NCBI RefSeq assembly: GCF_010731535.1
Contig: NZ_AP022581.1
Location: 4,349,952-4,413,951, forward strand
Reading direction: 5' to 3'
From: Mycobacterium lacus
GTDB taxonomy: Bacteria > Actinomycetota > Actinomycetes > Mycobacteriales > Mycobacteriaceae
Length of the DNA: 64,000 nucleotides
Shown: piece after piece, positions 1-8,020 of the stretch
Numbering within the stretch: the first letter of the stretch is position 1
How the letters are laid out: every line of letters begins with the position of its first letter
Program-made: the position numbers and the translations under genes
Notes under the pieces: generated by a model
What the model was told of the DNA's origin: nothing
The model's database searches: none
The model's input: only the letters and a program-made list of their open reading frames with translations

Positions 1-399
1 GTGCACGAGGCGGTGTTCCCGATCGGCGCCGCAACCGAAATCCCCGATAGCGGATCTACACCCGAGGACCTGCGTGAGATGGTGCGCCGCACAATGGCTT
101 TCCTGACGACACCGGCGGCCAAGGCGGCCCTGCCGGGGCTGGTCGGCGAGATGGCAGCGGATCCGACCCTGCATTCGGCACTGCTGGAGCGGTTCGCCGA
201 CATCATTGGCGGCGGCCTGGTCGCGTGGCTTGCAAGCGCCGCGGCGCGGGGTGAAGTCCGCGCCGACGTCGCCGCCGCCGAACTTGCCGAGGCAATCGCC
301 GGTGTCACACTGCTGGCCCTGCTCACGCGCGCCGCCGAACTCGACGACGCCTGGGTCGATCGCACAACCACGTTGCTCCTGAAGGGAATTGGCGCATGA
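1..399 (+). CDS. TetR-family regulator, C-terminal part (5' end outside window)
   Basis: The frame is open from the first base, so the true start and the DNA-binding helix-turn-helix lie upstream of the window. The visible 132 residues are alanine-rich helices of the kind found in TetR ligand-binding/dimerisation domains, with the usual final pattern of an acidic stretch followed by a leucine-rich helix. The stop codon overlaps the next start by four bases (ATGA), so the two genes are translationally coupled and the regulator may control the downstream DUF1214-type gene. The family call rests on fold-like composition only; the DNA-binding half cannot be seen. Confidence 0.6.
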   Translation: MHEAVFPIGAATEIPDSGSTPEDLREMVRRTMAFLTTPAAKAALPGLVGEMAADPTLHSALLERFADIIGGGLVAWLASAAARGEVRADVAAAELAEAIAGVTLLALLTRAAELDDAWVDRTTTLLLKGIGA

Positions 400-1508
400 C
401 GCACGAATCGACTGCCGCTTGGAAGGAGCTGCTCACGACCCTCGGAGACCTTGACCGCTCGTTCCTGGAGGGCGACCGTGCGGTGACCGACGACCGGCAC
501 ATTGCCGACGGCTACCGGATGCTCGCCACCACCCTGGGCGTGGCCTTCGACACCTACCTGTTCGCCGAGCCGGGTCGGCCACAGTTCGTCGCGGTGAACA
601 CGCCGTTTCGTCGCGACCGCCGATGGGGCGGTGACAACACCGACGCTTACTACTTCATCTGCCCGGTCGATCCGCGGCGGCGCTACCGCGTCAGCGGCAA
701 CAAGGGTGACAGCGTGTACTTCTCGGTCACCACCTACAACGAACCGTCGCCCGGCGCGTGGTCGGACCGGATCGTCGCAATCGTCCGCGACACCGATCTC
801 GATATCGATGCCGACGGCAACTTCAGCTTTGAGTTCCCTCCCACACCCGACGCGGCCGTGCTGATGACCCGTGACTACCAGGCGGATCCGCTGACCGGCC
901 GCCCGGTTACCTGGCACATCGAGGCGCTCGACGAGCTGGAGCCGATCCGACACGGCGACGCGGAGACCGCGGCACGCCTGCGGGCGACTGCCGCGTGGAT
1001 GCGCACCATGTTCGCCATCGTGCCGCTGGCCGTCGGAACACGGGTCGACGACAAGCACGCGCTGGGGCACGAAACCGAGCACGCTGCAAACCAATTCGCC
1101 GATCCCTACCAAGTTCCCGACGCCAACTTCGGCTGGTCGGCGCGCGACGCCTGCTACTCCTACGGCAGCTTCGTGCTCGACGACGACGAGGCGCTCGTCA
1201 TCACGCACCGACCCCCGTCGTGCAGGTTTTGGAACCTAGTGGTGTGGAACCAATTCATGGCCACCCACGGCGCGGCGGAGGGCCCCGATGTCCGTTGCTC
1301 CGTCAACGGCCACAGCGCGGCGCTCAATGGTGACGGTTCCGTGACGATCGTCTTGTCCCGCGGGACGACTGCCCACCCGAATTCAGTTACGGCGCTGGGC
1401 TATCCGCGTGGCAACCTCGCATTTCGGTGGTTTCTCGCCGACGGGGTGCCCGCGCGGCCCGAGGTGAAGCTCGTGAACGTGTCGGAAGCGCCGACGGACG
1501 TGGATTAG
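396..1508 (+). CDS. DUF1214-domain protein
   Basis: This 370-residue protein has no signal peptide or membrane segment. It has the features of the DUF1214 family: an N-terminal helical part (about 1-75), then a beta-rich part with YYFICPVDP and YRVSGNKGDSVYFSVT (about 85-115), and a C-terminal beta domain with an RFWNLVVWNQFM motif (about 278-290). Family members often sit beside TetR regulators and lipid or steroid genes, but no reaction is firmly assigned. The start overlaps the upstream TetR stop. The 3' end overlaps the convergent desaturase stop by four bases (1505-1508). Role unknown; possibly linked to lipid or xenobiotic metabolism. Confidence 0.7.
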   Translation: MTHESTAAWKELLTTLGDLDRSFLEGDRAVTDDRHIADGYRMLATTLGVAFDTYLFAEPGRPQFVAVNTPFRRDRRWGGDNTDAYYFICPVDPRRRYRVSGNKGDSVYFSVTTYNEPSPGAWSDRIVAIVRDTDLDIDADGNFSFEFPPTPDAAVLMTRDYQADPLTGRPVTWHIEALDELEPIRHGDAETAARLRATAAWMRTMFAIVPLAVGTRVDDKHALGHETEHAANQFADPYQVPDANFGWSARDACYSYGSFVLDDDEALVITHRPPSCRFWNLVVWNQFMATHGAAEGPDVRCSVNGHSAALNGDGSVTIVLSRGTTAHPNSVTALGYPRGNLAFRWFLADGVPARPEVKLVNVSEAPTDVD

Positions 1509-2647
1509 GCCGGTCGATCGAGACTGCGTCCAGGGTTACCCGCGGTCGAGGAGACACACGCTGGGCGCAGGCTCGGCGCCGTCAGCGCAGGCTCACCCCG
1601 CTCCGGGAAGGTCAGCCTGACGATCTTGCGGACGACCGTGCCGAACTGCCGCAGCAGCGGTCCACGGTTGTAGGGAATCCCGTAACGCTCGCAGATTTCT
1701 TGCACCTCGGGCGCGACCTCGGCATACTTACGGGCCGGCATGTCCGGGAACAGATGGTGTTCGATCTGATGTGACAGGTTGCCGGACAGCAGGTGAAAGA
1801 TCTTGCCGCCGGTCAGATTCGCCGAACCGAGCACCTGACGGAAGTACCACATGCCGCGCGACTCGTCCTGGGTCTCCTCGACGGTGAATTCCTGGGTGCC
1901 GTCCGGGAAGTGGCCGCAGAAGATGATCATGTACGACCACACGTTGCGCATCAGGTTGGCCGTCAGATTGCCGGCGAACACGAACGGCGCGAACGGCCCG
2001 GCCAGCAGCGGGAAGGCGACGTAGTCCTTGAGCGTTTGCCGGCGCGTCTTTTTCCAGATGGCCTTCAGCGTCTCACGCTTGTCGGCGAGCGTGATCTCGC
2101 CCGAGCGAATGCGCTCGGTTTCCAGTTCGTGCAAGGCGACTCCGTACTGGAACAACACCATCAGCAAGAACGCGTAGACCGGGTTGCCCAGGAAGTACGG
2201 TTGCCAGGGCTGGTCTTCGCTCATGCGCAGGATGCCGTAGCCGATGTCGCGGTCCATTCCCACGATGTTGGTGTGCGTGTGGTGCATGTAGTTGTGCGAA
2301 TGACGCCACTGATCGGCCGGGCAGGCGGTGTCCCACTCGAACGAGCGGCCGGAGATCGCGGGGTCACGCATCCAGTCGTACTGCCCGTGCATGACGTTGT
2401 GGCCGATCTCCATGTTGTCCAGGATCTTCGACAGGCCCAGCATCGCGGTCCCCGCCGGCCAGGCCGGCGGCAGGAACAGCAGGACGCGCCCGCCCACTTC
2501 CAGCGCGCGCTGGGCCTTGATGACGCGGCGGATGTAGTCGGCGTCTCTTTCGCCGAGGTCGGCCATCACGCGTTCCTTGATGGCGTCGAGTTCGCGGCCG
2601 AATGCGTCGGCCTGCTCGGGGGTCAGCGTGATCTTGTTGTGTGACAT
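1505..2647 (-). CDS. Membrane fatty-acid desaturase, DesA3-like
   Basis: A 380-residue integral membrane diiron desaturase. Three histidine boxes are visible: HNVMH (about 83-87), HNYMHH (about 118-123) and QIEHHLFP near residue 310. These ligate the diiron centre that inserts a double bond into a stearoyl-type acyl-CoA. The protein closely resembles mycobacterial DesA3 (Rv3229c), which takes electrons from an Rv3230c-type reductase, and that partner is encoded immediately upstream. An in-frame extension to 2755 exists, but the ATG at 2647 follows GAAAGGA and is preferred. The reductase stop lies 88 bp away, so the two form an operon. Whether it is the desA3 orthologue or a paralogue cannot be decided here. 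Confidence 0.88.
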   Translation of the reverse strand: MSHNKITLTPEQADAFGRELDAIKERVMADLGERDADYIRRVIKAQRALEVGGRVLLFLPPAWPAGTAMLGLSKILDNMEIGHNVMHGQYDWMRDPAISGRSFEWDTACPADQWRHSHNYMHHTHTNIVGMDRDIGYGILRMSEDQPWQPYFLGNPVYAFLLMVLFQYGVALHELETERIRSGEITLADKRETLKAIWKKTRRQTLKDYVAFPLLAGPFAPFVFAGNLTANLMRNVWSYMIIFCGHFPDGTQEFTVEETQDESRGMWYFRQVLGSANLTGGKIFHLLSGNLSHQIEHHLFPDMPARKYAEVAPEVQEICERYGIPYNRGPLLRQFGTVVRKIVRLTFPERGEPALTAPSLRPACVSSTAGNPGRSLDRPA

Positions 2648-2735
2648 GGTTTTTCCTTTCTTCACGACTGTGAACCGCGCGACACGACACGACGTGCGGC
2701 TGTCGCGTGATTCACGGTCGTGCAATGTCATTGGG

Positions 2736-3809
2736 TTACAGGGCCAGCTCGACATCGCCGACGGGGGCGGACACGCAGATCTGCACGTCCTCGTAGGGCT
2801 GCGTCGAGACCGCGCCGGTGACCAGGTTGCGCACGGTCCCGGCGCTCTTGCGCCGGGTGCACGTGTGGCAGATGCCCATCCGGCAGCCGTTCTCCGGTGT
2901 CAGGCCGGCCGATTCCGCTTGTTCGAGCAGCGAACGACCGTCGTCGACGACGCTAATCCCGCTGTCCGCGAACGTCACTCGGCCGCCTGACGGATTCTCC
3001 GGCGGCTCGAACACCGGCGGCACGAAGCTCTCGGTGTGGACGTTCTCGCAGTGTTTCTGGACGGCCTCGACCAAAGCGGTTGGCCCGCACACGAACACCG
3101 CGTCGGGTGACGGCATCGCCGCTGCCAGGTGCTGCGGGCCGAAACGACCGGCCAAGTCTCCGCCGTCCGATCGGGTGTAGCCGTGCAGCACCCGCACCCG
3201 AGTCATGGCGGCCAGCTCCATGCGGTAGCACGCCTCCGCGGCGGCGCGCGCGTAGTGCACGAAGGCGATCTCGCCCGGGTGACGCTCGGCGACCAGCGTG
3301 CGCAGCATCGCCATGACGGGCGTGATGCCGCTGCCGCCGGACACGAACAGGATCCGCCGCGGTCTCCCATGCGACCCCGGCGCGGGCAACACGAAGTCGC
3401 CGCCGACCCCGGCCAGGCCGACCACCATGCCGCGGTGGGCACGCTCGTGCAGGTAGGTCGAGACCAGCCCGCCGTCGTGGCGACCGATGGTCAGCTCGAG
3501 GTGGCGGCTGCCCTCGGCGTTGGCCGGTGAATAGCAGCGGGTGTGCCGGCGGCCATCGATGTCGACGGTGAGGTTGACGTACTGCCCGGCCTTGACGGTG
3601 TGGGCGGCGGTGAAGGCGGGGTTCGGAGCCAGTGTCAGGGTGACGCTGCGCGGCGTGGTCCGCCGCACGTCGACGACCTTGGCGCGGGCCTCGTCCCGAG
3701 TCCAGGTGGGCGCGACCAGCTCGGTGTAGCGGTCGACGCCATGTGGGCCGGTGAGCAGGCCGACCAGGTCCGAACCCAGGACTCGCTTCGTCAAAGATTG
3801 AGTGAACAT
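2736..3809 (-). CDS. Ferredoxin/flavin reductase, desaturase electron donor (Rv3230c-like)
   Basis: A three-domain oxidoreductase: an FAD-binding barrel with RCYSPAN, an NAD(P)-binding domain with VSGGSGITPVMAML, and a C-terminal plant-type [2Fe-2S] ferredoxin domain with CRMGICHTC followed later by QICVS, giving the C-x4-C-x2-C...C cluster ligands. It should pass electrons from NAD(P)H through FAD and the iron-sulphur cluster to the adjacent desaturase, as described for Rv3230c/DesA3. The frame is open to 3875, but a start there would leave only 3 bp before the divergent regulator. ATG at 3809 or 3833 is more likely and I give 3809 with low certainty. Confidence 0.85.
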   Translation of the reverse strand: MFTQSLTKRVLGSDLVGLLTGPHGVDRYTELVAPTWTRDEARAKVVDVRRTTPRSVTLTLAPNPAFTAAHTVKAGQYVNLTVDIDGRRHTRCYSPANAEGSRHLELTIGRHDGGLVSTYLHERAHRGMVVGLAGVGGDFVLPAPGSHGRPRRILFVSGGSGITPVMAMLRTLVAERHPGEIAFVHYARAAAEACYRMELAAMTRVRVLHGYTRSDGGDLAGRFGPQHLAAAMPSPDAVFVCGPTALVEAVQKHCENVHTESFVPPVFEPPENPSGGRVTFADSGISVVDDGRSLLEQAESAGLTPENGCRMGICHTCTRRKSAGTVRNLVTGAVSTQPYEDVQICVSAPVGDVELAL

Positions 3810-3826
3810 ATGTACACGGTGTGTTC
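3804..3826. promoter_or_regulatory. Candidate operator (GAACA-N13-TGTTC)
   Basis: Inverted repeat with arms GAACA and TGTTC around 13 bases, overlapping the likely reductase start. The inner segment GTACAC-GGT-GTGTTC resembles the palindrome at 3870-3884. Probable binding site of the adjacent TetR protein; inferred from position and symmetry only. Confidence 0.5.
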
Positions 3827-3869
3827 TTAGCATGCTGGTCGTCAAGGATTTCCGCAGCGCTGTGGTAGA

Positions 3870-3884
3870 GTTCACACAGTGAAC
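3870..3884. promoter_or_regulatory. Candidate TetR operator, palindrome over start codon
   Basis: A perfect palindrome GTTCAC-ACA-GTGAAC. The GTG inside its right arm is the start codon of the TetR gene. Autoregulation by a repressor bound across its own start is the simplest reading. Confidence 0.55.
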
Positions 3885-4553
3885 GACCGTACTCCTAGCT
3901 CACGGCCGCAGCGATCGGGCCGGGACCGTAACCGCGATAGCCCGTCACGGGAGGAGCGCAAGGAAGCGACCCGGCGGGCCATCATCGCCGCCGCCCTCAA
4001 GCTGCTCGGAGACCGTAGCTTCAGCGGCCTAAGCCTTCGTGAGGTAACCCGGGAGGCCGGGATCGTGCCCGCGGCGTTCTACCGGCACTTCGAGTCGATG
4101 GAGGCCCTCGGATTGGTCCTGATCGACGAGTCGTTTCGCACGTTGCGGGACACGCTGCGCGGTGCGCGCGCCGGCAGGCTCGATCCCAACCGCGTGATCG
4201 AATCCTCCGTCGAGATCCTGGTCGCCAGCGTCGCCGAACGCCGCGAGCACTGGCGCCTCATTGGCCGGGAACGCTCCAGCGGGCTCAGCGTCTTGCGGTA
4301 CGCCATCCGCACCGAGATCCGGCTGATCACCTCCGAGCTGGCTACCGACCTAGCGCGCTTCCCGGGGCTGAACGAATGGAGCACGGAGGACCTGAACGTG
4401 CTGGCGACCCTGTTCGTCAACGCGATGATCGTCACCGCCGAGGCAATCGAGGACGCTTCCAGCTCCGAGGCACTCGAAGAGATCCGGCGAATCGCCATCA
4501 AGCAGCTGCGGATGATCGCTGTCGGTGTCGCCGGCTGGCGAAGCAATCCCTGA
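3879..4553 (+). CDS. TetR-family regulator of the desaturase operon
   Basis: This 224-residue protein has an arginine-rich N-terminus (1-30) and a typical TetR helix-turn-helix at about 35-80 containing FSGLSLREVTREAGI and AAFYRHFES. A helical ligand/dimer domain follows. The layout, divergent from a desaturase/reductase operon, resembles FabR-type control of unsaturated fatty-acid synthesis, so it probably senses an acyl-CoA and represses the operon. GTG 3879 is the start given and lies inside a palindrome. The 3' end converges on the GNAT gene with a 60-bp gap. The ligand is unknown. Confidence 0.82.
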   Translation: MNDRTPSSRPQRSGRDRNRDSPSREERKEATRRAIIAAALKLLGDRSFSGLSLREVTREAGIVPAAFYRHFESMEALGLVLIDESFRTLRDTLRGARAGRLDPNRVIESSVEILVASVAERREHWRLIGRERSSGLSVLRYAIRTEIRLITSELATDLARFPGLNEWSTEDLNVLATLFVNAMIVTAEAIEDASSSEALEEIRRIAIKQLRMIAVGVAGWRSNP

Positions 4554-4613
4554 GGCGCAAGAGCGTTCTCGCGACGTCCACCCGGTGCTCGTCGGCGACA
4601 TCGCAGTGGTTCC

Positions 4614-5219
4614 CTACCTCGGTTCGCGCCACATCGGCCACAGGGGCGGCCCGCCGTTTGGCAGCGTGATCTCGCCGGTGACGGTGAATCCGAAACGTTG
4701 GTAATAGGGCACGTTTTCGGGTTTGGTCGACTCCAGATAGGCCGGACAGTATTCGGCGTCACAGCGGTCCAGCCGTGAGCGCAGCAGGGCGTGACCGAAG
4801 CCGTGGCCGCGGACCGTTGGATCGCTGCCAATGGCAGCCAGATACCAGTGCGGTTCTTCGGGATGCGCGCGCTTCATCTCTTCCTGCACGGCGCGTCCCA
4901 TCGCCATCCGGAAGCCGAACACCCGAAGGAATGCCGGGGTCATCGCCAGCGCCCCACGGCGCGTCTCCCGCCATTGATTCGGCGGATCCCACAGAGCCGC
5001 CGCACCGATGCCGCCGCCCTCGCAGGCCACCTCAACACCGCCGCGCGACAGATGGTGGTGGCGCGTCATCGTCGCGAACAACCGGTACAGCTGGGCGGTC
5101 CGGGCCTTGTCGTCGGGAAGCAGCCAGGTCATGACCGGGTCGTCGTAAAAGGCCCGGGCCATCGTGCGTGACAGCTCGCGGACGTCGGGCTTGAGTGCCG
5201 CGCGCGCCTGTGGGGTCAC
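4614..5219 (-). CDS. GNAT-family N-acetyltransferase (Rv0133-like)
   Basis: Acetyl-CoA-dependent acetyltransferase of unknown substrate. The core shows the GNAT acetyl-CoA loop in DPTVRGHGFGHALLRSRL (about 130-150) and the C-terminal strand NVPYYQRFGFTVTGE. The GTG at 5219 gives 201 residues, the length I recall for Rv0133, its positional equivalent in M. tuberculosis. The frame is open to 5387, but a longer protein would run into the divergent fgd2 gene at 5297. The start is therefore the most likely of several GTG/TTG options rather than certain. Confidence 0.8.
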   Translation of the reverse strand: MTPQARAALKPDVRELSRTMARAFYDDPVMTWLLPDDKARTAQLYRLFATMTRHHHLSRGGVEVACEGGGIGAAALWDPPNQWRETRRGALAMTPAFLRVFGFRMAMGRAVQEEMKRAHPEEPHWYLAAIGSDPTVRGHGFGHALLRSRLDRCDAEYCPAYLESTKPENVPYYQRFGFTVTGEITLPNGGPPLWPMWREPR

Positions 5220-5296
5220 CCGAACCAGGTTAGCGAGTAACTTGGCGGTGGAGAACTCGAAGGTGTGGTGGGTTGCGTGGCGGGTGATCCGATCCG

Positions 5297-6394
5297 ATGA
5301 CCGGCATCTCGCGGCGGGTGTTCGGGCAGGTAGCTGCCGGGGCGGGCGTGCTCGGCGCCGGCGGGTTATTCGGCGGCTGCGGCACACGCGGCGGCGATCG
5401 CGGCGCGCCGACCGGTCCGGCCCCCGAGCCGGGCAAGCCGGTGGGGGTCGTGCTGTCGCACGAGCAATTTCGTACCGATCGGCTGGTGGCGCAAGCCCAG
5501 GCGGCCGAACGCGCCGGCTTCCAATACGTGTGGGCCAGCGACCATCTCCAGCCGTGGCAGGACAACGAGGGCCATTCGATGTTTCCCTGGCTGACCCTGG
5601 CGCTGGTGGGTAGCGGCACCACCCGCATCTCGTTTGGCACCGGAGTGACCTGCCCGGTGTATCGCTACCATCCCGCGGCGGTGGCCCAGGCGTTCGCCTC
5701 CCTGGCCATCCTGAGTCCGGGGCGGGTGTTCTTGGGGCTGGGCACCGGTGAGCGGCTCAACGAACAGGCCGCGACCAACGCGTTCGGCCCCTACGCCGAG
5801 CGCCGCGACCGGCTGATCGAAGCGATCGGGCTGATCCGCCAGCTGTGGAGTGGTGCGCGAATCTCGTTTGCGGGCCGCTATTTTCAGACGAACGCCTTGA
5901 AGCTCTACGACCTGCCCCCTACCCCGCCGTCGATCTTCGTGGCTGCCGGTGGTCCCAAAAGCGCCGCGCTGGCAGGCCAGTACGGCGACGGCTGGATAAC
6001 CCAGGCCGCCGACCTGACGAACCCGAAGCTGCTCGCCGCGTTCGATGCGGGCGCACACGCCGCCGGGCGCGATCCCGCGAGCCTGGGCAAACGCGCCGAG
6101 CTGTTCGCCGTCGTCGGCGACCACGCCGAGGCCACCCGCGCCGCGATCCTGTGGCGATTCACCGCCGGGGCCGTCGATCAACCCAATCCGGTCGAGATCC
6201 AGCGCGCCGCCGAGTCCAACCCGATCGACAAGGTGCTGGCCAACTGGACGGTCGGCACCGACCCCGGCCCGCACATCGGCGCCGTGCAGGCGGTGCTCGA
6301 CGCCGGGGCTATCCCGTTTCTGCACTTTCCCCAGGACGAACCCATCGACGCCATCGAGTTCTACCGCACCAACGTCTTACCGAAGTTGCACTGA
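5297..6394 (+). CDS. fgd2: F420-dependent hydroxymycolic acid dehydrogenase (Fgd2/hMAD)
   Basis: A 365-residue luciferase-like, F420-binding oxidoreductase closely resembling Rv0132c. The N-terminus carries a twin-arginine motif (SRRVFG, R6-R7), a hydrophobic stretch and a lipobox LFGGC with C28, so it is a Tat-exported lipoprotein acting in the envelope. Fgd2 is reported to oxidise hydroxymycolates to ketomycolates with F420. The TIM-barrel core includes VWASDHLQPW, GTGVTCPVYRYHP and LGLGTGERLNEQ. The start ATG is followed at once by the Tat signal. It lies upstream of fadE1 in the same direction with an 88-bp gap. Confidence 0.92.
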   Translation: MTGISRRVFGQVAAGAGVLGAGGLFGGCGTRGGDRGAPTGPAPEPGKPVGVVLSHEQFRTDRLVAQAQAAERAGFQYVWASDHLQPWQDNEGHSMFPWLTLALVGSGTTRISFGTGVTCPVYRYHPAAVAQAFASLAILSPGRVFLGLGTGERLNEQAATNAFGPYAERRDRLIEAIGLIRQLWSGARISFAGRYFQTNALKLYDLPPTPPSIFVAAGGPKSAALAGQYGDGWITQAADLTNPKLLAAFDAGAHAAGRDPASLGKRAELFAVVGDHAEATRAAILWRFTAGAVDQPNPVEIQRAAESNPIDKVLANWTVGTDPGPHIGAVQAVLDAGAIPFLHFPQDEPIDAIEFYRTNVLPKLH

Positions 6395-6482
6395 AGCCGG
6401 CCGATTCCGTGCCGCACCTACGATGGAGGGGTTCCATCAACGATGCCGGTGCCACGGTGCGCCGGGGAACGGTTGGCGAGAA

Positions 6483-7778
6483 GTGTGGGACTTCGAAACG
6501 GACCCGGAATACCAGGCGAAGCTGGACTGGGTCGAAAAATTCATGGCCGACGAGCTCGAACCGCTCGATCTGGTCGCCCTTGATCCCTATGACAAGAAGA
6601 ACGCCGAGGTGATGGCGATCCTGCGGCCGTTGCAGCAGCGGGTGAAGGATCAGGGCCTGTGGGCCGCCCACCTGCGGCCGGAACTGGGCGGCCAAGGCTT
6701 CGGTCAGGTGAAGCTGGCGCTGCTCAACGAGATCCTGGGGCGCTCGCGCTGGGCGCCGTCGGTGTTCGGCTGCCAGGCACCGGATTCGGGCAACGCCGAG
6801 ATCCTGGCGCTGTTCGGCACCGACGAGCAAAAGGCCCGTTACCTGCGGCCGCTGCTGGACGGCGAAATCACCTCCTGCTATTCGATGACCGAGCCGCAGG
6901 GCGGTTCCGATCCCGGACTGTTCGTCACCGCCGCCACCCGCGACGGGGATCACTGGATCATCAACGGGGAGAAGTGGTTTTCCACCAACGCCAAGCACGC
7001 GTCGTTCTTCATCGTCATGGCCGTCACCAATCCCGACGCCCGCACGTACGAAAAAATGTCGCTGTTCATCGTCCCGGCCGAAACGCCCGGTATCGAGATC
7101 GTGCGCAACGTCGGTGTGGGAGCCGAGTCATCCAGGCACGCCAGCCACGGATACGTCCGCTACCACGACGTGCGGGTGCCGGCCGATCACCTGCTGGGCG
7201 GGGAAGGCCGGGCGTTCATGATCGCGCAGACCCGGCTCGGCGGCGGGCGTATCCATCACGCGATGCGCACAATAGCGTTGGCGCGCAAGGCATTTGACAT
7301 GATGTGCGAGCGGGCGGTGTCGCGTCAGACCCGGCATGGACGGCTCTCCGAGCTGCAGATGACCCAGGAAAAGGTCGCGGACAGCTGGATCCAGATCGAG
7401 CAGTTCCGGCTCCTGGTGCTGCGCACCGCTTGGCTGATCGACAAGCACCACGACTATCAGAAGGTGCGCCGCGACATCGCGGCGGTAAAGGTCGCCATGC
7501 CCCAAGTGCTCCACGATGTCGTGCAGCGGGCCATGCACCTGCACGGTGCGCTCGGCGTGTCCGACGAGATGCCGTTCGTCAAGATGATGGTGGCCGCCGA
7601 GTCGCTGGGCATCGCCGACGGCGCGACGGAGTTGCACAAGATGACGGTTGCCCGGCGGACTTTGCGTGAATACCAGCCTGTGACAACGCCTTTCCCGTCT
7701 CAGCACATACCGACCCGGCGGGCGGAGGCCGAGGCCCGGCTAGCCGAACGGCTGGAGCACTCGATAGCCGAGTTCTGA
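6483..7778 (+). CDS. fadE1: Acyl-CoA dehydrogenase FadE1
   Basis: FAD-dependent acyl-CoA dehydrogenase for the first step of beta-oxidation. The conserved FAD/substrate signature CYSMTEPQGGSDPG is present, followed by the beta-barrel segment WIINGEKWFSTNA and the C-terminal helical domain with VQRAMHLHGALGVSDEMP. The GTG at 6483 (protein starting VWDFETDPEYQ) matches the remembered start of Rv0131c and gives 431 residues. The open frame extends upstream to 6045, but that part is out-of-frame fgd2 sequence. The 3' end was originally followed by a hairpin shared with convergent htdZ, now split by an IS element. Confidence 0.9.
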   Translation: MWDFETDPEYQAKLDWVEKFMADELEPLDLVALDPYDKKNAEVMAILRPLQQRVKDQGLWAAHLRPELGGQGFGQVKLALLNEILGRSRWAPSVFGCQAPDSGNAEILALFGTDEQKARYLRPLLDGEITSCYSMTEPQGGSDPGLFVTAATRDGDHWIINGEKWFSTNAKHASFFIVMAVTNPDARTYEKMSLFIVPAETPGIEIVRNVGVGAESSRHASHGYVRYHDVRVPADHLLGGEGRAFMIAQTRLGGGRIHHAMRTIALARKAFDMMCERAVSRQTRHGRLSELQMTQEKVADSWIQIEQFRLLVLRTAWLIDKHHDYQKVRRDIAAVKVAMPQVLHDVVQRAMHLHGALGVSDEMPFVKMMVAAESLGIADGATELHKMTVARRTLREYQPVTTPFPSQHIPTRRAEAEARLAERLEHSIAEF

Positions 7779-7780
7779 TC

Positions 7781-7808
7781 GGCGAGCAGACGCAAAAGCC
7801 CCCAAAAC
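7781..7808 (+). terminator. Left arm of split TRIT-like hairpin (fadE1 side)
   Basis: This 28-base arm begins GGCGAGCAGACGCAAAAG and is the exact reverse complement of 9452-9479. Without the inserted IS and one target duplication the two arms would form a perfect 28-bp stem with a 6-base loop between convergent genes. It resembles the repeated mycobacterial hairpin described as TRIT. The IS now separates the arms by about 1.6 kb. Confidence 0.75.
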
Positions 7809-7811
7809 GGG
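7804..7811. repeat. Target-site duplication, left copy
   Basis: AAAACGGG, repeated at 9441-9448. Eight bp is the usual duplication length for ISL3-family insertion. Confidence 0.8.
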
Positions 7812-7901
7812 GTGCTCCTGACCTATCCGTGGGTTGATGGGTTGGAAGTTTCTTCTTGCTCCCTTCCGCGATAGTTGCTCGTTGGCGCTGCCTGCGTGGG
7901 A

Positions 7902-7953
7902 GGTGTCCATGTGGAGCCCCCCGAGCGCAGCGAGGCGGAACGACATGGACACC
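7902..7953. repeat. Inverted repeat in IS non-coding part
   Basis: Perfect 11-bp arms GGTGTCCATGT (7902-7912) and ACATGGACACC (7943-7953) around a 30-base GC-rich loop, downstream of the transposase stop. It may end transposase transcription or block read-through; no U-tract follows. Confidence 0.5.
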
Positions 7954-8020
7954 GACGCGCGGGTGGCGCAGAATCGGCGACGTTGCGGAAGGGGCCCGCC
8001 AGGGGTGCCCTGGTGGGGTG

